DNA from: an uncultured bacterium
Lineage (GTDB): Bacteria; Cloacimonadota; Cloacimonadia; Cloacimonadales; Cloacimonadaceae
NCBI GenBank assembly: GCA_938009275.1
Contig: CALLHY010000024.1
Span: 45,315-109,314 of the forward strand
Direction of reading: 5' to 3'
Length of the DNA: 64,000 nucleotides
Under the pieces are notes generated by a model. That model was not told where the DNA came from, searched no databases, and worked only from the letters and a program-made list of their open reading frames with translations. The position numbers and the translations under genes are program-made. Positions 35,240 through 44,554 of this stretch are shown in pieces (positions within the stretch are counted from its first letter, which is position 1; every line of letters starts with the position of its first letter).

Positions 35240-36376
35240 TTAGTCCTCAAGTCGATAGTGTTTTATACTTGTTGATTTGTCGGGGTACTTCTCGGTAAAC
35301 CATATATTCTTTGTGTCCTGAGAAATACGAATCGAAGTTATTTCATAGTCTCGACTATAGTCGCTAAAATTCTGAATCAACTTGCCCGTAAGTGCATTAA
35401 CAACTCCTACTGACCCTCCTAAATATACGGCTACTATCAACGTATCCTCTATCTGTGATATACCTATACGTCTTCCAATGAATGAGGCAACTATCTCGCC
35501 GTTTCTAAGATCAATAATATGATTTTGGTTGTAATCTTCTCTTGTTATAGCATAATCCGGAGCTTGGGGATCAAATCTTATCACGTTGCCAGGATCGTAG
35601 TTCGGATAGTGCTTTATCATCGTTCCGTCTGTTGAAAGGATCATTAGTCCTGGATTTCCTTGTGGCTCTTTCATGTCTTTATACTCAAACAGCATCCGTG
35701 AGTAGTTAAGATCAAAATAGAATTGATCTATCTCCCGAATCAGTATATCGGTCTCCAGATGATTCTCCACAACACCATCAAAATTCATGACTGTCAACGC
35801 AAATTTGGCATCAGGCTGATCTTCCATCCAGTGCTTCACCCACAGTATTTTCTTTACAGGGCTTTCAGGATAATCGTAAAAGAGGTAATCATATTGATAG
35901 TAATCGTTCAAATATGCCGGCAATTCTATCTCTCTGCCATCGTATTTCTTAAGCACGCGGCAGTTCTTTTTACTATTGAAGAATAATACGCCCTCACGGC
36001 TTTGCAGGAAAGGGTATGAAAAGCTGTATTCATTGTTAGCATCCGGGCCTTGTTCAGAATCGTTATCAAAATCTACATCAAAATCAGATGTTTTCCAAAG
36101 CGTCTTACCCTTCTCATCAGCAAGCCTCCAGTAGGGTGGGTCAAAAGAAGCATACAAATCATAAAGCGGTTCTAAGGGTGGGTCAACTCTCTTGGGAGTT
36201 ATTCGAAAATCCTCTACACTAACAGTCCCCTGATAAACATATTTCTTGGTCAGCGTTTTGGCGTAGCTTTTGTCCAGCCCTTTGAAGTTCCCACCTATTT
36301 CATAAATGGGGTATGCCCATACCAATGTTAGTAAAGATACAAACAATCCAACCAGCAGCATTGCAGATTTTCTCAT
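35240..36376 (-). CDS. Secreted protein of unknown function
   Basis: The 378-aa product has a signal peptide (SAMLLVGLFVSLLTLVWA). The mature part is rich in Tyr, Asp and aromatic strands in a repeating pattern (YPFLQSREGVLFFNSKKNCRV, FALTVMNFDGVVENH, GLMILSTDGTMIKHYPNY, DYAITREDYNQNHIIDLRNG, TLIVAVYLGGSVGVVNALTG, IRISQDTKNIWFTEKYPD). It may be a beta-propeller with about six blades; I recognise no named family. ATG 36376 is chosen because GGAGG stands 5 nt upstream; the frame is open to 36409. The frameshifted small gene follows closely. Confidence 0.75.
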   Translation of the reverse strand: MRKSAMLLVGLFVSLLTLVWAYPIYEIGGNFKGLDKSYAKTLTKKYVYQGTVSVEDFRITPKRVDPPLEPLYDLYASFDPPYWRLADEKGKTLWKTSDFDVDFDNDSEQGPDANNEYSFSYPFLQSREGVLFFNSKKNCRVLKKYDGREIELPAYLNDYYQYDYLFYDYPESPVKKILWVKHWMEDQPDAKFALTVMNFDGVVENHLETDILIREIDQFYFDLNYSRMLFEYKDMKEPQGNPGLMILSTDGTMIKHYPNYDPGNVIRFDPQAPDYAITREDYNQNHIIDLRNGEIVASFIGRRIGISQIEDTLIVAVYLGGSVGVVNALTGKLIQNFSDYSRDYEITSIRISQDTKNIWFTEKYPDKSTSIKHYRLED

Positions 36377-36461
36377 AATTCCTCCATAGGATGTTTGTGC
36401 ATAACGCATGTTTAATAACTGCTAATTATCTGTCAATTGCAATTTCTGTTGCTCACTTCTA

Positions 36462-36479
36462 CCTGTTTTGCAAAACAGG
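36462..36479. repeat. Perfect 18-bp palindrome
   Basis: cctgttttgcaaaacagg reads the same on both strands. It stands about 86 nt upstream of the 35240-36376 gene start, as an operator for a dimeric regulator would, but no regulator is indicated. Confidence 0.6.
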
Positions 36480-36490
36480 AAATGGAAGTT

Positions 36491-36562
36491 GGTTTGGTAA
36501 GTTGGTTTATTTTGGTTTATTTTGTTGGTTTGTTTTTGGTTTGTTGTTTTTGGTTTGTTTAG
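36491..36562 (+). repeat. GT-rich strand-asymmetric tract
   Basis: About 70 nt are almost only G and T on the plus strand, with TTGGTTT-type blocks at 36491, 36504, 36514, 36527, 36538 and 36552, spaced 10-14 nt. There are no C and only a few A. Confidence 0.75.
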
Positions 36563-36619
36563 TGCCATTGTCAGGTCACTTCTTCTCCCTTGCTAAAGAG
36601 CGTCTATCACATCTCTATC

Positions 36620-36685
36620 CCCCCTTAATCAAGCGTTAACAGTTAACGCTTGATTAAGGGGGAATTAAGGCTTGATTACCAAAGG
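36620..36685. repeat. 21-bp perfect inverted repeat with 11-bp units
   Basis: 36620-36640 is the exact complement of 36642-36662 with a single-base spacer. On the right side three 11-mers follow in register: attaaggggga (36653), attaaggcttg (36664) and attaccaaagg (36675). gcttg recurs 22 nt apart. Same 11-bp register as the family A elements although the sequence differs. Confidence 0.8.
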
Positions 36686-36877
36686 CAAGCAAGGAAGAGG
36701 TCAGTAACTGACAGTGGTCTCGCTCAGTAGTCTCGCTCTTATGGATATCTTGATATTCTCGATATTCTCGTGCTGGGGGGCTGGTGTTCTGCTGCTCTGG
36801 AGTGCTGGTGATATGAATACCAGTGCCATGTGGACAACATTAGGTAGGCAGCGAGTTATCCGATATTACCAGAGGCA

Positions 36878-36910
36878 AAGAAAAAGGGTGCGAACTGAAT
36901 CCGCACCCTT
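36878..36910 (-). terminator. Terminator of the 36931 surface protein gene
   Basis: On the minus strand aagggtgcg pairs with cgcaccctt (36902-36910 and 36884-36892 on the plus strand) around a 9-nt loop, followed by a T-rich tail. Confidence 0.85.
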
Positions 36911-36930
36911 ATGTATTGTTTATTTAGTAG

Positions 36931-39900
36931 TTATTTGGCAAGAATCATCTTCTTGGCTGCTGTATATTGACCGCTGGTCATTCTATACATATACACACCA
37001 CTACCAACTTGTTTGCCGGAAGCATCGCGGCCATCCCAAGTCATACTGAAATAACCAGGTGTGGCATGGTTGGCATTCATGCTGCGAACAAGCTGACCTT
37101 TGGCGTTATAGATATCCATGCGAACGCTACCAGCTTCCTTCAATGAATAACGTAGGTTGGTATTCGGATTGAAGGGATTGGGATAGGCGTTTAACAGTGC
37201 GGTAAACACTGGGATATCGGGAGTGGTGGGACCGGTTGTGCCATCGCCAACGGTAACGGACAAGGGTCCGAAGAACTCAGAAACACCTTCCAGGCTAACG
37301 CTTTCTAACCAGTAATAATACACTGTGTTACTTTCGGTATCGTTATCGATGTAGCTATAGCTGATCTGGGTTCCCAGAACGCTGCCATCACTAATCAAAC
37401 CTGAGTTCACATAGATTGCGCTGTTCAGGTCTTTCACTGCTGCGCGCAGGACGTTGTAACCAGCGTGGTTAACTTCACTTTCGGCAGTCCAGGCAATCTT
37501 TACATACATATCTGCGGTAAGAACTGCGGAGAAGCTGGAAAGGTTAACCGGTAGGGGCTCATCGTTGCTCTTGGGGAAGATAATCATAAGATCATCCGGG
37601 CCTTTACTTGCGTCAACTGTAATGCTGAGAGCAGTTTCAGTCCAGGAAGCATCGGCTGGAACGTTTATAAGCGAGCCATTTCCAATCTGGTACTTCACCC
37701 ATTCTGGTATGAAGCCAAGGTTGTGAGTAACGGTAACAGTTGAGCCACCGAAGCTGGTTCCGGTTAAGAGCAGATTCAGACCTGCACCCTGGATTCCGGC
37801 AACATTTGCGGAGGCAAAGCCAACGCCAACTGTAACCAGGGCGGAGCTATTTGCCAAGCCGCTGATGGTTACTTGAGGGGTAATTGGTTCGCTGGTTACG
37901 GTATTGGTAACTTCGGGTACGGTAACGTTTACATTGCCACCAGAAGCGGTGGTTTGGGTAACTTCGGTGTTATCCAGAAGCACCTTGAAGTTGTCCATGT
38001 TCCAGTTGTTCATATCATAGGGATTGCCAACCACATACCAGGCAAAGCTGATAGTTGAGGCACCACTTAAAGGAACTGTGAAGCTCTTCTCTTCGGCTAA
38101 TACATCGGTTTCCACTTCTAATGTCCACAGATTTGTCCAGTCTATGCCATTCAAAGAGTATTGGAAATTCATGGTTAAAGGCACTTCGTTATATACCTGA
38201 TCCCAATCCAGAGAGTGTCTCCACTTGGTGATAATGCTGTTCATTCCGCTTACATTAACAGGAGGAGCAATCAATCTTGTCCACTGGGCAGCAGTTTGGT
38301 TCGCACCATAACCGTGTCTGAATTCGGGAGAAGAGCCACCAGCGCTGTTGGTGGAAGAAACTGTCCACAAGCCTGCGACGTAGGCAGAAGACCATTGCTG
38401 ATTCCAGCCATAGGGGAGAGCTGATCCAGTGGTACCAGTTAAGGTTACATAGTGAGGTAAGCTATTAATAGTTGGGTCGGCACCGGTTGTGAAAGTCCAT
38501 TGGGTTCCAGTTACCTGCTGAGCACCATTCATGGTGTAAACAGTCCAGTAGTACTGAGTTCCATATGCCCAGTTGCTTGCCTTTGTCCAGTCGCTGGTAG
38601 CACAGGCAACCATGTTGGCGATATCGGTTCCACCGGGAGTGGTTCCCACGGCAATTTTATAACCAGTAGCACCTGCTACATCAGCCCAATCCAATGTTTT
38701 GGCAGCGGGGCTAAGGCTGGTGGTATTGTTGGCAGGGCTGGGGCTTTGGGCAATGCCGCTAGTGGTGGTGAAATTCCAAACGGTACCGGTAGTGGTGCCA
38801 TTTGCATTGTAAGCATCCACGCGCCAGAAGTATTGGGTGCCAAATGCCCAGTTTTCGCCGATGGTGTAAGGTGAGTTTTCTTGATCTGCGATTCTTTCCA
38901 TGTTTTCGGCATCAGGACCAACAAATAATTGATAACCTGTTGGTGCACCACCTGCTCCACTCCATGAAAGGTTGGCATTGATGGCAACGTTAGTAGCGTT
39001 GTTTGCGGGAGTAGCTACTGTAGGTGCAGATGGAGGTGCACTGGCAGATGAGATTTCGAAGTTATCCACAAACAGGTCGTTATCTGCATTAGATAAAGTA
39101 GATTCACCATAGAAGGCTATCTTAATAATGCCACTGAATCCGGCAAGATCTATAGATACGCGTTCACCGGTTGTGGAGATGTTGTTGTAAACATAGGCTG
39201 AACCGGCATTATCCCACAAACGAAGTGTATTTGCACTTGTCCATGTGCTGCCATCGGTTGAGATCAATACTGCGAATTTGTCGTCAGTACCGGTTTGTTC
39301 GGCAATTGTAGTGGCACCAAAATCGGTTAAGGCAAGATCAAACTCCAGATTATAAGATGCTTTTGACTCACCAAGATCGATGGGGGGAGTGATCAACCAA
39401 TAGCGATATGAAGTTCCATAAATATTAATTTTTGCAGAACCGCTGGATCCAACATTGGCAAAGCCATCAGAAACCCAACCAATAGTAGTACTGGTTAAGG
39501 TGCTGGGGGCTTCCAGTAATCCGCTCCATCTTGTCCAATTGGTGGGCGGGAAGGTGCTGAAGTCCTGTGCTACGGGAGCAGTAAGGGTGGGATTTGCGCC
39601 AGTGGTAAAGCTCCACTCTGTACCAGTGATTTCCTGGGTTCCGTTTACAGTATATACAGTCCAGAAAAGCTGGGTGTTCCAGGGCCAGTTTGCATTGTGG
39701 GTATATTGACTTTCGGTAACGGATGCCATATTTACTATGTCGGCAGCGCCAGAACTTGTTCCAACTTTCACTTTGTATCCGGTGGCTCCGGCAACGTCTG
39801 CCCAGTTAAGCACACGGTTGGTGGCATCTTGAGCAGTAGCTGAGGTTGCAGGTACGGGTGTGATGGCGATACCATTGGCAGTGGCGAAGCTAAGGGTGGC

Positions 39901-41586
39901 AGAGTCTGCACTTCCACTTCCGTTGTAAGCCTGAACATACCAATAGTATGTGGTTCCAAAAAGGAGATTCTCTTCGGGATCATACAGGTTGGTGCTAACA
40001 TCGGCAACTCTTTCAAGAGCTTCAGGATCGGTTCCCATAAACACTTGGTAACCTTCGGGTATTCCACCACCATTTGTCCAGGTGAAGTTTGTGCTAATCG
40101 CAACGCCTGTAGCGTTGTTTGCGGGGTTTAGGCTAACAGGAGCACTGGGTGGCTGTGCTGCGGATTCGGTAAAGATGGTTACTTTATCGAAATTCATGCT
40201 GTTGCCATAGGCGGAGATAGCCTTGAAGATGATGAATCTGGGGGTGCTGTCGCCTAAGCCAATATCAAAGGTATATTCGTACCAGCCATCAGCTCCGGTT
40301 TCTACTGGTGTCAAGCTCTTCGAGCGATGCACTGTGCCGACCAGAACAGGCGTGCCATCAAGATTCTGGCTGGTATTTACATACACTTCAAATTTATCAG
40401 CAGTGGTTAGATAGCCTGAACTGCTGCGCCACATGGCAAAGCGTACACGATAGTTTGATTCGGAATCACGCATATCGATGGGAGGAGTGGCTAACCAAGC
40501 GTTAGCGCCGCTTGTCATGCCATTGGAATTGTAATGCAGCATGGCAGAGCCATCAAAGGCTGCCGAAACTGTAGGCAAGCTTGTGCCGGTTGTGGTTCTG
40601 GTTATGCCTGTAGTACCACTAACCAGAGTATGTACCCAGCCCAGGGGTGGGTAAACAGCATCTTCGAAACTTTGAACATGAGGATAATCTACAATTGTGG
40701 GATCGGACATAACGGTGAATGACCAGGTTTGAATGCCTGTTTCACAATCACCATTAGCGTTAAAGGGTACAACCTTCCAAAGGTAAGTTTCTCGGTAATC
40801 CAACGCACCTGGTGACCAGGATGGGGTGGAAACTGTTGCATTGGGGGTTTCTGGTAAAGTAGTACCAAAGAAAACTTTGTAACCTGTTGCTCCGCCACCA
40901 CCATCTACCCAGGAAAGAGTAGGCGATGAAAACACGTCTTGCGCTTCATTGGCAGGATTAGGGGTTGTTACAGCGTTGGGTGGTGTTGTAGATGGGAAAA
41001 TAAGCTGTATTTGATTCGGAGTGCCTAAGCGACCAGTTGCTGTGGGCGGAGAGGCTGGATTTGGGTTGGTACTGTCAGCACGATAGTAAATTACTGAGTT
41101 CAAAGCGCTTGTGAACACATAATGACCTATGGATGAGCCAAAGCCGGATGTGTTTTCATCCACTGCAACAACAAGATTATCAGTGTTGTTGTATGCGAAT
41201 GGCGTATTTAGAACTATCTCATACCAATTAGCATCGGTAGGGAAAACTACCGAACCGCTGAACACCTGCGTTAAGGATGCTAAAGGTATCCAATCGGTGC
41301 TGGATGAAAAGCTTGTTTTGGTGGTGTGGCCCATATAAACAGTCCATGAACTGCTGTTAGTTATGGTGCCGGACATTTTTTTGAAGGCTATTCGTTGAAT
41401 TGAGCCTGCAGACCCAATTTGGGCCTGGGTATAAATCTGCTGCGAGTAGCTGTAACCGTAATTTGTGTTGATAGGGATATTGCCGTTATTGGCTGTCCCA
41501 CTACCAATGGTTACATCTGCCCACACATTGGAAAACATTCCCAGCAAAATTGCCAGAAACAGGATCATTGTGAGTTTTGGTTTCAT
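36931..41586 (-). CDS. 1551-aa surface protein with fibronectin-like and adhesin domains and type IX-like C-terminus
   Basis: The product has a signal peptide (TMILFLAILLGMFSNVWA). A first ~190-residue beta domain is followed by repeated fibronectin-III-like units marked by PNPANEAQDVFSSPTLSW, LNPANNATGVAISTNFTW and ATPANNATNVAINANLSW. Between them are units with GYKV or YKI strips and cleaved-adhesin / MAM-like domains (FEDAVYPPLGWVHTLV; DFSTFPPTNWTRWSG). A late fibronectin-like domain (LPVNLSSFSAVLTADMYVKI) and the sorting domain (AYPNPFNPNTNLRY ... KMILAK) close it, as in the 26205 protein. It is probably a cell-surface or secreted binding protein. AGGAG precedes ATG 41586; a terminator follows. 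Confidence 0.87.
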   Translation of the reverse strand: MKPKLTMILFLAILLGMFSNVWADVTIGSGTANNGNIPINTNYGYSYSQQIYTQAQIGSAGSIQRIAFKKMSGTITNSSSWTVYMGHTTKTSFSSSTDWIPLASLTQVFSGSVVFPTDANWYEIVLNTPFAYNNTDNLVVAVDENTSGFGSSIGHYVFTSALNSVIYYRADSTNPNPASPPTATGRLGTPNQIQLIFPSTTPPNAVTTPNPANEAQDVFSSPTLSWVDGGGGATGYKVFFGTTLPETPNATVSTPSWSPGALDYRETYLWKVVPFNANGDCETGIQTWSFTVMSDPTIVDYPHVQSFEDAVYPPLGWVHTLVSGTTGITRTTTGTSLPTVSAAFDGSAMLHYNSNGMTSGANAWLATPPIDMRDSESNYRVRFAMWRSSSGYLTTADKFEVYVNTSQNLDGTPVLVGTVHRSKSLTPVETGADGWYEYTFDIGLGDSTPRFIIFKAISAYGNSMNFDKVTIFTESAAQPPSAPVSLNPANNATGVAISTNFTWTNGGGIPEGYQVFMGTDPEALERVADVSTNLYDPEENLLFGTTYYWYVQAYNGSGSADSATLSFATANGIAITPVPATSATAQDATNRVLNWADVAGATGYKVKVGTSSGAADIVNMASVTESQYTHNANWPWNTQLFWTVYTVNGTQEITGTEWSFTTGANPTLTAPVAQDFSTFPPTNWTRWSGLLEAPSTLTSTTIGWVSDGFANVGSSGSAKINIYGTSYRYWLITPPIDLGESKASYNLEFDLALTDFGATTIAEQTGTDDKFAVLISTDGSTWTSANTLRLWDNAGSAYVYNNISTTGERVSIDLAGFSGIIKIAFYGESTLSNADNDLFVDNFEISSASAPPSAPTVATPANNATNVAINANLSWSGAGGAPTGYQLFVGPDAENMERIADQENSPYTIGENWAFGTQYFWRVDAYNANGTTTGTVWNFTTTSGIAQSPSPANNTTSLSPAAKTLDWADVAGATGYKIAVGTTPGGTDIANMVACATSDWTKASNWAYGTQYYWTVYTMNGAQQVTGTQWTFTTGADPTINSLPHYVTLTGTTGSALPYGWNQQWSSAYVAGLWTVSSTNSAGGSSPEFRHGYGANQTAAQWTRLIAPPVNVSGMNSIITKWRHSLDWDQVYNEVPLTMNFQYSLNGIDWTNLWTLEVETDVLAEEKSFTVPLSGASTISFAWYVVGNPYDMNNWNMDNFKVLLDNTEVTQTTASGGNVNVTVPEVTNTVTSEPITPQVTISGLANSSALVTVGVGFASANVAGIQGAGLNLLLTGTSFGGSTVTVTHNLGFIPEWVKYQIGNGSLINVPADASWTETALSITVDASKGPDDLMIIFPKSNDEPLPVNLSSFSAVLTADMYVKIAWTAESEVNHAGYNVLRAAVKDLNSAIYVNSGLISDGSVLGTQISYSYIDNDTESNTVYYYWLESVSLEGVSEFFGPLSVTVGDGTTGPTTPDIPVFTALLNAYPNPFNPNTNLRYSLKEAGSVRMDIYNAKGQLVRSMNANHATPGYFSMTWDGRDASGKQVGSGVYMYRMTSGQYTAAKKMILAK

Positions 41587-42310
41587 CAGGATCTCCTTAT
41601 TATGTTAAATTATGTCTAAGAAAACTAAGTTTACTCATGCGTCTGATGGAAGCTTGGGATAGTTTCGCGGCTCTTTCAGGAGTGACGCGTAGCATTACTA
41701 TACTTCAATCGACACTTCTTTGAGTTCTTTAACTATCATAATTATCCAGCCAGTACGTAAAATATTGTAGCGTGCGCGATGAGCGCGCATACTATAATGG
41801 GATCATTAATGATTCGGGGAATATTTCGTCAAGCACAAATTGCGGCGTGAAGACATATAGCCAGTGTATGTTTCACCAGAGCAATGAGCCGCAAGCACTA
41901 AGGCACTGCATATTAAGTAACCGGAACGCAGCATTCCGATGCTTCAATCCCTTCTGCAAAACAGGCTATACCGTAAAGTATCATACCAATGCTACGAGGA
42001 TTTGTCCTCACAGCTCCTCAAAGATAACGGAACTTGAAGTTATCCGTTATGGGGCTGATACATACATAGTAGCTTTGCAATGCCAGGTTAGGGGCATTTG
42101 TAGAATTCTCTGCATCATAACTATTTTTCGTGTAATGACTAATTGCAGAATGAAGGGCAACTGGACTATTACAGACGGAAAAAGCTATTGACAGAAACAG
42201 GGGCAGAATATTTGTAGCATCTCAAGTGAGAGATCACGGAAATATATAGAGTGAACGCAAAAAAGTTATTGACAAAATAAGGCTAGTGAAATTGCTTGAC
42301 AGAACTTGTT
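41587..42310. other. Intergenic region upstream of the tRNA-tuf operon
   Basis: A 139-codon frame at 41772-42191 lacks a ribosome site and looks random, so it is not called. Seen: tgcgcg/cgcgca inverted repeat (41773-41789); ataacgga (42024-42031) with tccgttat (42043-42050) and an inner aact/agtt, a protein-binding or RNA hairpin candidate; and TTGACA at 42188, 42269 and 42296. Confidence 0.5.
42188..42301 (+). promoter_or_regulatory. Possible tandem promoter region of the tRNA-tuf operon
   Basis: Three TTGACA hexamers (42188-42193, 42269-42274, 42296-42301) lie within 114 nt before the first tRNA. None has a clear TATAAT at 16-18 nt, so the assignment rests on the -35 box and position only. 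Confidence 0.35.
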
Positions 42311-42385
42311 GCCGATGTAGCTCAATGGTAGAGCAATTGATTTGTAATCAATAGGTTGGGGGTTCAAATCCCTTCATCGGCTCCA
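42311..42385 (+). tRNA. tRNA-Thr (anticodon TGT)
   Basis: Cloverleaf with acceptor GCCGATG/CATCGGC, anticodon stem ATTGA/TCAAT and loop TTTGTAA (TGT); CCA encoded. First of four tRNAs ahead of tuf. Confidence 0.95.
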
Positions 42386-42393
42386 GAAGTTGT

Positions 42394-42479
42394 GGAGAGG
42401 TTCCCGAGCGGCCAAAGGGAACAGACTGTAAATCTGTCGTCAGACGACTTCGGAGGTTCGAATCCTCCCCTCTCCACCA
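42394..42479 (+). tRNA. tRNA-Tyr (anticodon GTA)
   Basis: Class II tRNA with a long variable arm, acceptor GGAGAGG/CCTCTCC, anticodon loop CTGTAAA (GTA), and encoded CCA. Confidence 0.95.
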
Positions 42480-42495
42480 TAGATTTTCGCCAGAC

Positions 42496-42572
42496 GCGGG
42501 AGTAGCTCAGTTGGCTAGAGCATCAGCCTTCCAAGCTGAGGGTCGCGGGTTCGAACCCCGTTTCCCGCTCCA
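42496..42572 (+). tRNA. tRNA-Gly (anticodon TCC)
   Basis: Acceptor GCGGGAG/TTCCCGC, anticodon stem TCAGC/GCTGA with loop CTTCCAA (TCC), encoded CCA. Confidence 0.95.
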
Positions 42573-42589
42573 AAGATTAGTGGATTTCA

Positions 42590-42665
42590 GCTCAAGTAGC
42601 TCAGCAGGTAGAGCACCTCCTTGGTAAGGAGGAGGTCACCGGTTCAAGTCCGGTCTTGAGCTCCA
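42590..42665 (+). tRNA. tRNA-Thr (anticodon GGT)
   Basis: Acceptor GCTCAAG/CTTGAGC, anticodon stem CCTCC/GGAGG with loop TTGGTAA (GGT), encoded CCA. The order Thr-Tyr-Gly-Thr-tuf equals the E. coli thrU-tyrU-glyT-thrT-tufB operon. Confidence 0.95.
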
Positions 42666-42831
42666 TCCCTTTCTTATGGTTTTTTACATAGGCATAACAG
42701 CCTTAGATAAGTTGATAAAGATTTGATTTGCCGGAAGGCGAGTTGATAAAGAAACAGGGATGCGTCCCTTGATTTCTCATTTTACTAAAGCGAAATAAAC
42801 ACGACATGGAATGTGAATTCCAGGAGGAACA

Positions 42832-44016
42832 ATGGCAAAAGAGAAATTCGTACGTAGCAAGCCACACGTAAACGTGGGTACGATCGGTCATATCGACCAT
42901 GGCAAAACAACGCTCACCGCAGCGATTACTTTGTATCTTAGTAAGAAGGGCGGCGCCAAATTCCGTTCATTCGATAGTATTGACAATGCTCCGGAAGAAA
43001 AAGCCCGCGGTATAACCATTGCCACAGCACACGTGGAATACGAATCAGACAAGCGCCATTACGCACATGTCGATTGCCCCGGCCACGCCGACTATATCAA
43101 GAATATGATCACCGGTGCAGCCCAGATGGACGGTGCAATTCTTGTTGTTAGCGCCTATGATGGTCCCATGCCCCAGACTCGCGAGCACATTCTGCTTGCC
43201 CGTCAGGTTGGTGTTCCTGCTGTTGTTGTGTTCATGAACAAATGTGACCTTGTTGAAGATTCCGAACTTCTTGACCTTGTGGAAATGGAAGTACGCGAGC
43301 TTCTCGACAAGTATGAATTCCCCGGCGACGAGATTCCCGTAATCCGTGGATCAGCCCTTAAGGCCCTGAATGGTGATCCAGAAGGCGAAGCCCAGATTCA
43401 GGAACTTGTGGATGCAGTAGATAGCTACATTCCGCTACCTGACCGCGCAGTGGACAAACCATTCCTTATGCCCGTAGAAGACGTATTCAGCATTCCTGGC
43501 CGTGGTACAGTTGCCACCGGTCGTGTAGAACGCGGTATCATCAAGATGCAGGACAAGGTTGAGCGCGTTGGTATCCGCGAGACTGTGGAAACAACCTGCA
43601 CAGGCGTGGAAATGTTCCGAAAGCTTCTTGATGAAGCCCAGGCTGGTGACAACGTTGGTTTGTTGCTTCGCGGTTTTGCCAAGACAGACGTGGAACGCGG
43701 TATGGTTCTTGCCAAGCCTAAGTCCATTAAGCCTCACACCAAGTTCATAGGTCAAACCTACGTTCTTACCAAAGACGAAGGTGGACGTCACAAACCGTTC
43801 CAAACCGGTTATCGTCCTCAATTCTATTTCCGCACAACCGACGTTACTGGCAGCCTCACCCTTCCCGAAGGCGTGAAGATGGTTATGCCTGGTGACAACG
43901 TTGAGATTCAAGCTGAACTTATCACCCCCATCGCTATGGAGCAGGGACTTCGCTTCGCCATCCGCGAAGGTGGTCACACCATCGGTAGCGGCGTGGTATC
44001 CTCGGTTATCGACTAA
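42832..44016 (+). CDS. tuf: Elongation factor Tu
   Basis: The 394-aa GTPase delivers aminoacyl-tRNA to the ribosome. G motifs are [15 protein letters not shown] (G1), [14 protein letters not shown] (G2 region), [12 protein letters not shown] (G3), NKCDLV (G4) and GSALKAL (G5). Domains 2 and 3 follow ([32 protein letters not shown]). ATG 42832 has AGGAGG 4 nt upstream. The G2 region has IATAH where the more usual form is INTSH; this variant occurs in other phyla. Only this copy is in the window. Confidence 0.98.
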   Translation: MAKEKFVRSKPHVNVGTIGHIDHGKTTLTAAITLYLSKKGGAKFRSFDSIDNAPEEKARGITIATAHVEYESDKRHYAHVDCPGHADYIKNMITGAAQMDGAILVVSAYDGPMPQTREHILLARQVGVPAVVVFMNKCDLVEDSELLDLVEMEVRELLDKYEFPGDEIPVIRGSALKALNGDPEGEAQIQELVDAVDSYIPLPDRAVDKPFLMPVEDVFSIPGRGTVATGRVERGIIKMQDKVERVGIRETVETTCTGVEMFRKLLDEAQAGDNVGLLLRGFAKTDVERGMVLAKPKSIKPHTKFIGQTYVLTKDEGGRHKPFQTGYRPQFYFRTTDVTGSLTLPEGVKMVMPGDNVEIQAELITPIAMEQGLRFAIREGGHTIGSGVVSSVID

Positions 44017-44033
44017 TACCCGGAAGCAGAAAA

Positions 44034-44180
44034 ATGAGAGATATCATTATACTGGCTTGTGAAGATTGCAAGAATCGTAATTACACGACTACTCGCAACA
44101 AACGCAAGCATCCGAACAGAATGGAGCTGAAGAAGTTCTGCCCCACCTGCAGGAAGCACACGGTACACAAGCAGCGCTAA
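44034..44180 (+). CDS. rpmG: Ribosomal protein bL33
   Basis: The 48-aa product [12 protein letters not shown]... has the L33 pattern. It carries the zinc-binding pairs CEDC (residues 9-12) and CPTC (about 37-40), then KHTVHKQR at the end, so this is the C+ (zinc) form. It lies 17 nt after tuf and before tRNA-Trp, the common bacterial order. Confidence 0.95.
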   Translation: MRDIIILACEDCKNRNYTTTRNKRKHPNRMELKKFCPTCRKHTVHKQR

Positions 44181-44200
44181 GCGCTATTGATATGTTGCGC

Positions 44201-44276
44201 AGGACAGTAGTTCAACTGGTAGAGCACCGGTCTCCAAAACCGGGTGTTGCGGGTTCGATTCCTGCCTGTCCTGCCA
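44201..44276 (+). tRNA. tRNA-Trp (anticodon CCA)
   Basis: Acceptor AGGACAG/CTGTCCT, anticodon stem CCGGT/ACCGG with loop CTCCAAA (CCA), and CCA encoded. Between rpmG and secE. Confidence 0.95.
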
Positions 44277-44297
44277 CAATCTTTTACACCCGAGCAT

Positions 44298-44324
44298 CGG
44301 AGAAAGGCGGTATGCCTTTTTCCG
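44298..44324 (+). other. Hairpin between tRNA-Trp and secE
   Basis: An 11-bp stem (44298-44308 with 44314-44324, one G-U pair, 5-nt loop) with a T-rich right arm. No clear T-run follows, so it may be a processing or attenuation signal rather than a terminator. Confidence 0.5.
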
Positions 44325-44350
44325 CAATAATGTAAATTGGAAACAAAGAA

Positions 44351-44536
44351 ATGAAGTTCGAGAAGATTAGTCGTTTTTTCCGCGACGTACGCTCCGAGAT
44401 GAAATGCGTAACATGGCCTAACAAGGCTGACTTAAAAGAGGGCACCATCGTTGTGGTGGTAATGTCCACTATTGTTGCCATATTTTTGTCAATGATCGAT
44501 TTTGGTTTTAGCAAAATCATCGAATTAGTATTCTAA
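44351..44536 (+). CDS. secE: Preprotein translocase subunit SecE
   Basis: The 61-aa protein has the short single-helix SecE form: KFEKISRFFRDVRSEMKCVTWPNKADLKEGT is the amphipathic cytoplasmic part and VVVVMSTIVAIFLSMIDFGFSKI the membrane segment. SecE clamps SecY in the inner-membrane translocon. It sits between tRNA-Trp and nusG as in most bacteria. Confidence 0.93.
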   Translation: MKFEKISRFFRDVRSEMKCVTWPNKADLKEGTIVVVVMSTIVAIFLSMIDFGFSKIIELVF

Positions 44537-44554
44537 GAGGATAGGAAGCATAGG

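Larger units (their letters stand above)
36377..36880. other. Repeat-rich stretch with no gene
   Basis: Two open frames here (36391-36639 and 36714-37049) have low-complexity translations and no ribosome site, so I do not call them. The stretch holds a palindrome, a GT-rich tract, a 21-bp inverted repeat, and small direct repeats: gtctcgctc at 36717 and 36730, gatattctc at 36752 and 36761. Confidence 0.6.

Noticed and set aside
36391..36639. Hydrophobic 82-codon frame resembling a membrane protein
   Set aside because: Its hydrophobicity comes only from translating the GT-rich tract; no ribosome site.
36714..37049. 111-codon open frame overlapping the end of the surface protein gene
   Set aside because: Largely antisense to a clear gene, no ribosome site.
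41772..42191. 139-codon open frame before the tRNA-tuf operon
   Set aside because: No ribosome site and no protein-like pattern; overlaps two inverted repeats.
43435..43977. 180-codon antisense frame inside tuf
   Set aside because: A shadow of the strong codon bias of tuf.
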